64,000 nt of DNA from Lophius americanus. Lineage: Eukaryota > Chordata > Actinopteri > Lophiiformes > Lophiidae. Position 1 is the stretch's first letter, and each line of letters begins with the position of its first letter. Of this stretch, positions 11,431-21,700 are shown piece after piece. The position numbers and the translations under genes are program-made. A model generated the notes under the pieces. It saw only the letters and a list, made by a program, of their open reading frames with translations. It searched no databases and was not told the origin of the DNA. The stretch covers positions 1 through 64,000 of the forward strand of contig JBBDHG010000116.1 in NCBI GenBank assembly GCA_037951165.1. The letters are read 5' to 3'.

Positions 11431-13578
11431 GATTATGCATCAAGAATTAGTTTGCAGCTTGACGGTTAGTCCCAAAGAGGTGTGGGTAATCTGATTACAT
11501 CCTACCACCGCGTTCTGATGTTTTAAAGTCTCCTCCTATGACGGAATCAGTTGAAAATGTTAGGACCTGTTTGCGCGGATGGATATTGCGCCGTCCTCCT
11601 GTGCGCCTACCCAATCTATCCATTCCCTGAGGCTGCACAAAAAGCTTTGACTTTAAATCTTTATTTGACATTTTCTATATGCCCAGGCATGTTACATTCC
11701 TGCTAGATTATCAAAGGTGAAATATTCACTTTTGACTGACAGATGGACGCTGCCGGCACATTGAAAGAAAATGTTCCTAAATCCAATGTAACGTCTTCAC
11801 TCATCATCACTTTGTCGTTAAATCATGAAATCTATAACTCACAAAATGAAATTATATGGGTAAGAACTGCCAAACACACACATTAAATGAATATAAAGCG
11901 TCAGAATTGTATTCTGAAATGAAACACCTTTGATTGAAATATTTAATACATTCTTTAAAAAGCAGATTCAGAGTTGTAAAGAAGTCAGGAGTTCATCACC
12001 ACTGATTCGATCTCGATCTAAAGTTGCATTTTGCCTGTTTCTGTTCTTTCCATTCTGTATCCAGACTCAGATGCCCACCAGAGTTCTGAAGAGTGATGCA
12101 CTTAATATTTTGAATACTTCAGGGTTAGATGAACTGAGTCCCTTCAGACTGCAGAAAGTCTTTATGACATCCTCTCCAAGGTTCAGTACCATTGTGGGCA
12201 TCTGATCTTTTTACCTGTATGGTACCAGAGCTGGAGGAAATGACCTTATGCATTAAATATTGAAAGGAATATTGAAACGTGTGAGGTTTTCATATCAGTG
12301 GAATTTCTTTTTTTTTGCCGATTTTGTCTAATACCTGCATTTTCAGAAGTTGTATCTCAACATTATAAGTTTATTTCAGAGATTGTACCTCTGTATTTAG
12401 CATTGTTACCTTATTAAAATTGTATTTCCATTCATACTCTTTGTTTAGTATATTTTCTTATTTGTATTACCACAGTCACAATCTCAATATCTTGAGCTGC
12501 TGCAATATTTGAAGTTGTATGTAATCAAATCTGTATTTTAAATATATTAGAAAACTGGTCAGACAGTGTCTTTTATTATACAAAAAGTCAAAAAGAAAGA
12601 AGTGTAACATTCTGATTTTTACAGGCCGTTTTGTTGTATTCCAGTTCTGATTGAACATACACAGGTAAAATGTGACGCAAACAAAATTCCAGGAGAAGTT
12701 TTATGAATTTATTTTAACCGTGTTAACAAACAAAACAAGATGACATTGCAGTTTTTTATTCAGCAGAGCCTATTATTATTAACCACCTTCTTAGAAAGTT
12801 ATTAAGATGATTGAGTATTCATACTTTAATAACTTAGGTTGGATTATTGTAAAGGGAATTTGAGTTAATAACCTCTGAAAACAGATGGCTTGTTGTATAT
12901 TCCGCCAGAAATACATTTTAATTTAAAACAATTTCTCTCCAATGACAAAAACTCCTCAAAGGGGGGGATGCTAGGGTTTAGGTTCACGATACTGTGAGGG
13001 CTAGTACTATTCTAATCCATGCACCAATCTTAATTTACTGATATGTTTTCAAATGCCTATGTCGTAATGCAAAACTGTATTGGTCCTAGGTCAGATCCCT
13101 GTGGTGCACCGCAGCCAGAAACGAAAGCTGCCAGCTCAAGCAGTGGGGCCTTTGTCTCGGGAAGAACACGAGCGCACTTTCAACATAGTCTATCAGCAGA
13201 TAAATTAACATGTTGTGACTAACAGAGCGGAGGGCTCGCTCACGTCAACTAGAACCGAAATAGAACATTCAGGAGCTAAAAGTGGACCATTTGCAACATG
13301 AGTAAGCAGTGTCTGCAGCCCGTTTAGAGAGGAGATGGGTACAGAGGCGTCCAAACAGACTTAAACTGGTTTCGTTCTGCAACAGAAGTAAGAAGAAAAA
13401 TATTTTTGATATAATGGAGGAGCAGGAAAATCATGCAACCACAGTATGAGATTAAGTGGAGTTTACCGTTATGTGACAGACTTCATGTCCTTGGATATAC
13501 TGGATGAGTTATCATCTGGGTGCTAATTGTGCTTAAAGGTCACTTTAAACTGTACTTTTTTCATTTTACTGTGTTTTA
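11431..13578. other. Intergenic, no gene recognised
   Basis: This lies between the two divergent gene starts and is AT-rich. Around 13082-13112 a frame reads G-P-R-S-D-P-C-G-A-P. That resembles a short block in some fish LINE proteins but is too short to call. Chance frames at 11930-12205 (plus) and 12476-12658 (minus) have no support. Confidence 0.45.
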
Positions 13579-14045
13579 CAGTGGTGGTTACTCGAGTGCC
13601 TATGTATGATTTTGACGCACTGGTAATCTATTTAATTCAACTTTAACTTTATTCATCCACTCAACTATACTCAGATGGAAATATTGTGCCTTTAACTCCA
13701 CTGCATTTGTCCAGCAGCTGTAGTTACTCTTCAGGTTACAGTTTTTCACTCCTGCTTAATCCGGTGAAAAACATGCATCTCCAACCGTATTGATTGAATG
13801 TTGTGAAACTAAACATTAAAATATTTCTGCATGGGTTGAAAGGATTCTCTTCTATAGCAGCAACATAGGACTATACACATTAATGCAGCCGCAATATTAA
13901 TCTTGTATAGTAATAAAACACTGAGAGGGACCATTCTACTGCACTATGAGTACTTTTATGCTTTTAAGTACATCTAACTTATTGTGCTTTCACTCTTTGC
14001 TTGAATATTGTATTGAACTTATTGTAAGTACTATTCTCTGAGTGA
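13579..14045 (+). mobile_element. hAT-like MITE, copy 1 (3' end lost)
   Basis: Starts with 'cagtggtggttactcgagtg', the usual terminus of an abundant fish non-autonomous DNA transposon. Inside are 'atggaaatattgtgcc', a block for 'actccactgcattt', and near the end 'gagagggaccattctactgc' followed by tacttttatgcttttaagtacat. The same blocks in the same order occur at 33431-34394. The expected far terminus (ccaccactg) is missing, so this copy is truncated or decayed. No transposase is encoded. Confidence 0.65.
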
Positions 14046-14469
14046 AGAGAGTCTCTCTCCTCTCAACTACATATTCCTTGTATGCAGGGTTTCGCAGCGG
14101 TATAAACCCTGTAGTTACGGCTTAAATAGCTGGTTGGGATGTTTGTCTGGGGGAATGTAATATTATAAAAATTAAATATATGGGAATAAAGTGAAAGAAA
14201 ATACACTTAAAATAGTAGAAGTTAGTACTCCTACAGAAAGGGGAATAATGTGATTTAGTTCCGGAATAGCCTTGATTTTATCACAATGTGAGTTCAACAC
14301 TTTCAGCCTTTTGCAGTGTTTATCTCACATGGGCGAAAACGTTTCTCTAACTTGTGAAGGTGGCGGACAGAGTCTGGAGAGATGTGGTAGACGGCTGTTC
14401 GAGAAGGTCCGGGTCTGTGTGTGACTGGGATGTGACTGCAGCCAGAGGTATGGAGGATGAATGACATGT
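14046..14469. other. Upstream flank of the plus-strand gene
   Basis: AT-rich sequence passing into GC-richer DNA near 14330. No TATA box is obvious. Core promoter elements cannot be placed with confidence. Confidence 0.35.
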
Positions 14470-14861
14470 GTTGGCCCCTCCTCTCCTGCTGCTGTGCAGC
14501 GCTGCTGAGTTGAAGCGCAACAACGCGGAGAGCGCAGCAGCGAGTTCAGCGCTGCAACTTTGGTGAGTTGGATAAGCTCGTGTTTTATGAAAGAAATCAC
14601 GCGCAGAGAGTCTTTCCGCGCTGGGGGTGTTTAAACGCTCGAATCTGCGTGGTTGTGCGGGTTGTGTTTGCCGCTGGTTCTACTCAATCTCTCTATTCGT
14701 GTGTGTGTGTCTGTGTGTGTGGTGTGGTGTGTGTGTGTGTGTGTTTCTCCGGTAGATGACAAGGTTTCTGGAGCCGTCGATGAGCGCGTTTGAAGAGCCT
14801 CGCTGTTGAAGACTAGGCAGTCGAGTCTCGACCTGCGGTTCGCCCCCTCTACAAGATCAGA
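14470..14861 (+). promoter_or_regulatory. CpG-rich 5' leader / promoter-proximal region of the plus-strand gene
   Basis: GC- and CpG-rich sequence (for example gcagcgctgctgagttgaagcgc and acgcggagagcgcagcagcg) leads to the ATG at 14862. A donor-like tttg/gtgagt lies at 14563 and an acceptor-like ctccggtag ends at 14755, so an optional 193-bp 5'UTR intron is possible. A (GT)n microsatellite at about 14699-14744 falls inside it. A 17-codon upstream frame (14756-14809) ends before the main ATG. The transcription start is not determined. Confidence 0.45.
14699..14744. repeat. (GT)n microsatellite, interrupted
   Basis: A GT-rich array interrupted by ctgtg and ggtgtggtg, just upstream of the candidate acceptor at 14755. 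Confidence 0.9.
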
Positions 14862-15070
14862 ATGAAATACTTGTGAGCACTTTCTCTTTAAAATCAGGCT
14901 TTCAGAAACATTCTTATGAGTTTTTTCACGCAGCAGCATTACTCTCAGCTTCCAGCTTCAGTCCAGCTCTTGGCAGTTTACCTGCGGGATCAAACACTAA
15001 CCAGATATTAACCTCTATTTCCAGGATTTGTGTGATCGCAGTGGCGCTGGTGGCGAGATCCACGTACGGA
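14862..15070 (+). CDS. 5' coding exons of an unidentified secreted or membrane protein (split signal peptide)
   Basis: Two exons join to code MKYLICVIAVALVARSTYG: 14862-14872 (ATG AAA TAC TT) and 15025-15070 (46 bp). The intron between (14873-15024, 152 bp) begins gtgagc, has a consensus branch point ctaac at 14997-15001 (25 nt before the exon) and ends in a pyrimidine stretch plus ag. The second exon ends in phase 0 at GGA followed by gtaagt, a full-consensus donor. The product so far is a complete signal peptide: a basic start (Lys2), hydrophobic core at residues 4-14 and polar end RSTYG. The start has A at -3. Several independent signals agree, which makes a chance match unlikely. The next exon was not found in the remaining 49 kb, so a very long intron is inferred. 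The protein family cannot be told from 19 residues. The gene is divergent from the minus-strand exon at 11 kb. Confidence 0.62.
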
Positions 15071-16349
15071 GTAAGTCCCCTTTGTTTACTCTACCAGCCC
15101 AATTTATTTATACCAATGATAAATACTGTATTGAAGAACGAAGCTCAATTTTGTGTTTATAGTTGTGCTTTTTTGTGCGTAAAAAGGCGCAGATGACCAA
15201 ACTTAGAGATTTGGCTCAGCAAATACAATTTAGCATCACAGCTTACACTTGTTGCATTGATTACATGCGAATTAAAGTACTCTTAATACAAGTTGTCCAT
15301 GGATGAGGGCTCTTAACTCATCTATCCGTCACTGTGGGTATCATTTCACACTCTCCATATGCGTAAAGGACACTCCAATCAGAGGTTTATAATGGTTTTG
15401 AATGGAAAAGTAAAAGTTCTATGTGAATGTGCTAATCTATGTGCATACATTTGTGCAGAGGTTTGCATTAAAAGTGGCCCGAGGGAGTGGAAATGCTGAA
15501 TTTTTGAGTAGACCCGCTCAGACTCATTTGGGAAACAAACCCCTCCTTCCTTATGAATATTTAGGATAAGGAGATTCATGGGGAAATGCCTCTTCCCAAG
15601 CCGCACCTATGCAACTTTGTGCTGTTACAAGAAGAGAGCAAGCATTATTTGTTAGATTAATGTTAAAACTGTGTATATAATTTGAAATTAAATTACAAAT
15701 TATTTGACTCCCTATTATGCATTTATGGGCACTACGAACATCAACAAATGCTTTATAACAGTCTTATTATTTAAAAGAATGTGACTTCCTCTACTCTGGA
15801 ATGTTTTATATAATAACTACTGTGTTTTACTTTATTGCCAACCATGGTCTTTTAATCTGTTGCATAATCTGTTTAACATCTGCGTTATAATGTTTTATAA
15901 ATGATCTAGCAATGGTTTATATGCCGCTTATTAATTCTGCAATGCTATGAAAGCGTCAAAGTAAAATCTTTTGTCAATCAAACTGCAGGATTAAACATAC
16001 CATTTATGGTCTAGTTGGATTATCTCAAAATAAGTCTTTTTTTGTTTTAGTTCAGGAAAAAACATATTGAAGACTCTTTGGAGTCTTACAGTCTGTAGTT
16101 CAAATCTCAAATGTTTAGCAGCAGAGGAAGGAGAGGCTCAACCTTTATTGAGTAGACTGGCCATCTGTGCTGACAAGGGTCAGGTTTAGATGTGAAAAGG
16201 GTCATTCCATATTAGAATAAGAAAGCAGTTGGCTGTTTGATGGTTCCCTCCGGCTGAATGGTGGCGGCTTTTTTGTTTGATTTATTTGGCAGGAGCTGTT
16301 GTTGAGTAGAATCATAAATGTGAGCCGCATCTCCGTAAAATCTGAACCA
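15071..16349 (+). other. Inferred start of long intron 2, no element recognised
   Basis: This follows the GTAAGT donor at 15071. It is AT-rich with chance frames only (for example 15379-15606 on minus). Confidence 0.4.
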
Positions 16350-17470
16350 AATTAAGATTTGTCATATTTGCGATGATAGTGGACAATATTGCGATTGTGA
16401 TATAGCTATAGCTATAGGGTTATATAGATATAACACATCATCATCACATCATTTTCATTGCAACCCCCCCGATGGGGGTATTTAAAAGAACGGGCTTAAC
16501 AAACTCTCCGCAGCCTGAGAGAATGTATCTGCTAGTTTTACCGTATTTTCTATGAATACGGGTGTATTGTGTGAAAAGGTGGCGGAATGATAAGGAACAG
16601 ACTTTTATTTTCATTTATAGGCACTAAGCGCCCACAAAAGCAGCTTAAAATTACTCACAAATACAAAGTTAATCCTGGGTGGGCACAGAACTCGCTGGAA
16701 GAATTTCATATTTCATCTTGGAACCCTTTGGGATCCCCCCACACCCCAGGGACGAGCCAGAGAGGGTAGCGTGACGAGCGGGCATAAATATAGCAATAAA
16801 ACTTGACTGATGGCAGATAGTTCATGGTTACACCTCACTTTGGTTGTAAATATCTTTAAATATCAGTCAGTGGCTCATTTTCCATTAACTTTAACATCAA
16901 ATATTTGCTGTTTTTTCCCTTTGGGTAAAAGAACGGCGAGTAACGATATCAGATGTGAGGGACATCCACTGTGTGTTTGTGAATGTCATTCACTTAAATT
17001 ATGGAATAAAAGCACGTATAATCTGGGTCTCTCAGTCCTCTCCTGACGTCAATCTATTCATATGACAAGTGATTGACAGGCAGGTCCCGTCTGCAGCTCT
17101 GCTTCAGGTTCAGACAGAGGAGTCTGGAACAACCTCAGGCTTCCCTGTAGTTAACCTGCAGTGAGCGGGTTAACTTCACAGTGTCGCTTACCGCGGTAAC
17201 TGGAGTCTCCACTAAGAGAAGACTTAGTGGAGAGTACCCACAGTTCACCGCCTCGGTCCGGGTCCGACACTCACCCTCATGACAGACACTGATTGGCCAT
17301 TTCTTTATTGTAGGCATAGACAATGAACAGACTGTCCACAAACAGAGAATAAGTAGTCACCTTCTCTCACACATGTTTATTTCATTAAATCGCAGCGTTT
17401 TGCCGTCATGTAATCACACAGGCTGACGTCACGATGGTCAATTGCGATAAGATTAATCGTGCAGCTCAAA
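16350..17470. repeat. Interspersed repeat of unknown family, copy B, with DNA-transposon-like edges
   Basis: The core 16725-17185 aligns with copy A at 5100-5480. The left edge holds 'gacaatattgcgattgtgat' near 16382. The right edge holds 'attgcgataagattaatcgt' plus gcagctc at 17443-17469. The latter resembles the gctgcacgattaatcg-type ends of common fish DNA transposons. A related scrap, 'attgatcgtgcagctc', lies at about 22953-22968. Whether the edges and the core belong to one element is an inference. Confidence 0.45.
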
Positions 17471-17661
17471 TTCAAAGCTTCTATTGAAGGTTTTGAAGCC
17501 ATCAGAGATGCTATATAAAAACTGTTTAAAAATGGATGTAGCCTTGGCATAGAGATGAGGTCATCAGGGGGGGTACCCCAATGGATATAGCCTTGGCCTG
17601 GAAATAAGGTCATGAGGGGGCGAGGGGGCAAACGAGCTTCAGGGGGGATCCAAACTTTTTT

Positions 17662-17740
17662 CATATATATATATACATGCATATGTATATATATATATAT
17701 ATATACATGCATATGTATATATATATATATATATACATGC

Positions 17741-17791
<51 letters not shown>
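17662..17791. repeat. AT-rich tandem repeat, 30-bp period
   Basis: Three units of 30 bp, each carrying acatgcatatgt (17675, 17705 and 17735) within (AT)n, followed by an (AT)n run to 17791. It is strongly cruciform-prone and makes the Tyr-Ile-type chance frames seen on both strands. Confidence 0.95.
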
Positions 17792-17795
<4 letters not shown>

Positions 17796-17844
17796 ACCTC
17801 AGTCCTAGTTTCAAACACTTTTCCCTTAGTACTTTGCCGACAGT

Positions 17845-18207
17845 GACTTTGATCTCTTTGATATCATGTGCTGCCCAGCCAAGAGCTTTGCTCTCATTGA
17901 CCCAGTAATGGCAGGCTTTGATCTATTTGATATTGGTACTGCTCTGCCAAGGGTTTTGATGTCATTGTACTCCAATTTAACTGACATATCAAAGGCTATT
18001 ATTTCTGTGATATATCAGTGCTGGCTGACCTAGGAAGTTGATCTCATTGACCTCAGTAGGTTATTGTACAAAGGCTTTGATTTTTTTAATACAAGTACTG
18101 GGTTGCCATCACTCTGATGTTGTTATTGGCACTGACCTCAGTACCGGCAGGCCAAAGGCTTTGATCGATTTGGTCTCTGCGCTGGCATGCCAGGGGCTTT
18201 GATCCCC
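17845..18207. repeat. Degenerate tandem repeat, unit about 70-84 bp
   Basis: Five diverged units start at about 17845, 17914, 17994, 18073 and 18157. Each begins with a form of 'gctttgatctatttgat' and carries a later 'tttgatgtcattgacctcag'-like stretch and a 'gtactgctctgcca'-like stretch. The divergence suggests an old minisatellite. No coding potential is visible. Confidence 0.65.
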
Positions 18208-18415
18208 TTCTCTGAATTTTTATGTACTTGGCTCCTAGGTAGACACAGGCGCTGTGTAATCTCTAGAACTGTTTTTCCTGTCCAATTATTTTCCTGCACT
18301 GCACATGAAACAGACTCTGTTGCGTTTATAAAACAGGTTTTGAAACTTGGCTTTTCATCTGATTTTATCCATTGATGACAAAATACTATTTAATGTGCAC
18401 CTTTACCCAGCGCAT

Positions 18416-18700
18416 CAGTGGTGGAAAAACTTTACTATTCAATCAAAGTAGCAATACCATAATGTAAAAGTCACTCAACATATATTTGTGAGTGATAGAA
18501 CAGATTTAACACCTATTATCATCAATAAAGAATCAATCATGCTGTTGTTTACTATATAAACAATATTGGATTAATATTCAAGTAGTATTTGTCATTGTGG
18601 GAACAACATCATATTTAATGTACCTGTACAATCTTAGTAACTAGTAAATGAATGAAGGCGTTACACTAGAAACATAATGTGTAACTTAAGTTTAAGAGTT
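18416..18700 (-). mobile_element. hAT-like MITE, copy 2 (reverse orientation, decayed)
   Basis: Starts 'cagtggtggaaaaacttta' and continues with 'aaagtagcaataccataatg' plus taaaagtcactc. This is the typical other end of the same MITE family as 13579-14045 and 33431-34394. The interior is heavily decayed and the far end is uncertain. Confidence 0.55.
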
Positions 18701-21700
18701 ACACATCACAACTGCTTACAGGTTCCACATTGCCGCACCTGAGACAGCGGTTAGGGAAAGTGCTAGTGGTCATTAGCTGTGATGGAGACTCTGACATTTA
18801 AGCCAATCAGCACCCAAAAACTTCGTGGGTCCCTTTTGGTCTCAGCTAATCGAGCTGACTCTGAATCGACTCCTCCACCCACTTCCACCCTCCCTTTTGT
18901 TTTACGTGTGTTTGGGTGAGCAGAGTGCCGAGTGGATGGATGTGTGTCAGGGGTTTAGCGACTGACGGATGACTTCATTGGGTGGTCTTGGCTCCCAATA
19001 ACTTTGGTTAAAAGAGTCGTTGGTTAGAGACTCTGGTCTCGCTCGGAGTTGATATGTGTTTGTGAAAGAAACACCAGATGATGAATTCAAAATGTGAAAG
19101 TGTACGCTGGAAGAAAAAGGAAAAGTCCTTATCAGAGTCGTATGATAAGAAATACTACAAACGTTTATCTCTCCGTGGAATTAAGTCAGATTTCCTAGAT
19201 GTGTCATTATAGCGAGTTTAAGATAAAGTTTGGTCAAGGTCTCTCTGTGGAAATCATGACCCAATACTCAGTCTTACTAGTGAAAAGTTTTGTGTAGGAA
19301 CTATTTATACCTCCAGACTTCTCTGTATTTTTTATTTTATTTATTATTTATTAGCTTTGGGTGGGAATCTGCTGTTCAAAGCTAGTTTGTTCTTCGCTGG
19401 CCGACTCAGACGAAGCCCACAGGAAAAGGAATTAAATTCTCATGACCTTTAGGTAACTGCCTAAGATCCAGAACGGTTCCTTAAATTCCAGCAATCCGAT
19501 CAACCACCGTCAAGAAGACAATCATTGACAGAGACAGGCTACATCATCTGAAGAAGGTTCTGACATTTCTGCATTTAGCAACGCATATTCTTATAGAGTA
19601 AAGCCATAATTAAGAAAAAGTCTCAGAACTAGGATAAAGTCATAATGTGACGAGAATAGATCTTCTGAAGCTCAAAGCTGCAGCATGACAAGACGCTGAG
19701 AGGTCAACACACGGGAGTAACAGAAGTTGGGTTTGCATGGAGTAAATCACTCTCGGATGTGGACCGGTACTGTTTTGAAGTCGCCAAATTTAAAAATGCG
19801 TCGTGGCGCTGAAAAACCTCAGCTGGAGCCTCACGTCACGACGCTGGGCTGGAAATGTTGAGAGCTGGTTTCCCGCTCTGTCTTGAAAATCATGTTTGGG
19901 TGAAAATACGGACAGGAAGAACCTTCAGGAGCTCTGTCCAAGTGTCTGTAGGCTCTGACACAGCTGTTGCTCTGAGAAAACATCACACTCGGGTGAGGAG
20001 GAATGGCAGGCAGAGGGGAGGAGGCATGTCGGGAAGGAGCAAGAGGTGGGAGAGAGGGATTCTGCTCTACCTGGCCAGTTTGGTGGTGCTCCTTCCATTG
20101 GTTTTGATATGAAGACTTTTTCCTTTGATGTTATCTGTCCTCTAATGTCAGCTAGATGCTGCCTAGCAGTTCCTTATTGAGCAAATTTTAACTCTTTGAA
20201 CTTGTAGATTGATGCTTCCCATCCAATTAGAAGACTCTTGAAACTGAAGAAAAGATCTTTATTTATTTAATTTTTTTCCAAGAAAGAGTTTCTTGGACAA
20301 AAAGAATCAATCGGTCATCCCAGGAAGTGTCAGGCTCAACATGAGAAATTGTATTTTTTTGCAAAACATTGTAGAATATAAGGATGAGAGGTTATATTAT
20401 TTGAATGGATTAACTCTGCAGAACAACCCAGCTTTATCATTTGCCAGTTAATTCTATTATTTCTTAATATACAAGATATCAGTTATGGTGACAGCCATGG
20501 TCGTGTAGAATGCACAGAGATTGGTTGAATTTATGTAATGGTCGCGATTGCACCATTGCAACTTCCTCAAGGGAGCGATCTACAGAGGCGGAGCAGCACT
20601 GGGACAAACATAGAAGAGGATTAAATCATCATTTGATTTATTTTTCACTCAAAAAATTGTCTTTAAACTGTCAAAAATGTGAAAGTAACCGATATATGTA
20701 TTGAAATTAGTCAAAGTAATTCCTTGCTAACAGGTTGTTGCTTGAATGTTTGCCCGTGAGGTGTCCGTGTATTTCAGTAGTGATGATGTCAGAGACATAA
20801 CTGGTTTTGGTCTAAACCTGCACACTTTTGGGGTACAAACATGACAAATGGTGCAGGGGCAACCATTTACTCCCCCTCTCCTCACCTCCTCCTCCTCCTT
20901 CTGTTGAATTCCTCTAGAGCTTGGTAGAACTTGTCTCCCACTCCCTGCAGGATCCTGTAGGCTGGAACATTCCAGAAGGCTAAGTGAGGCTTGATTTGTA
21001 GTTTCCAGACCCCCCCACGAACTCAACAGAGAAAACACCTCCTCCCTCCTTTCCCTTCTTCCCTCCACCTCCTCTCTTCCTCACCATATCATTAGCCCCT
21101 CACACACCCCTCTCCTATCACTTTTGGCTCTCTACGAGTCAAGCAACCTATCACCCGATGATTTGTGGTATGATTTACGATCTGTAATCCCCCTCAACCT
21201 CTTCACCCTTTGCGTGATTTTCCTTATTTCTTGCCTTTTTCTTGCAGGTATTGGCAAAGATACAAAGTTTGATTTTCAATTTTCTTTATTTAAAGTCAAT
21301 CTTTAACTATTTTCAAATCTGTTTCATATTTTTATCCGATTTTCAAGCAAATTGGATAAACTTAATGAATCCAACCTACTAAAATCTGAGGATTTACTGA
21401 TGGTGGTTCATCAAATGTGAAGAAATATACAAATAGAGCCAGACGCCCTAACCCTTACCCATTTTTGGCATCTTTGGCACATTAAATTGCAGATTTATAC
21501 TTATGTTATATACTTAATCATTATGGTCTTTTCACTAATTGTTAAAGAAAGGAGCAATTGATAGTGAGAACTAGAGGACATTCAGTAGAATACATATATC
21601 CACTTATTCACCACAGCTTCTTTGACCCTTTTGGGTCGAAGGTCATGCCGGCATGAACCCTAACCCGATATACTGTATTAATATTTAAAAATGCAATCAT

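Noticed and set aside
13060..13200. Frame reading G-P-R-S-D-P-C-G-A-P, similar to a short block in fish LINE proteins.
   Set aside because: Only about ten residues, and no further LINE motifs on either side.
21247..21306. Strong polypyrimidine tract and tag/cag acceptor at 21246 suggesting an exon.
   Set aside because: No compatible donor and no protein-like sequence in the phase-0 frame. Likely a decoy acceptor.
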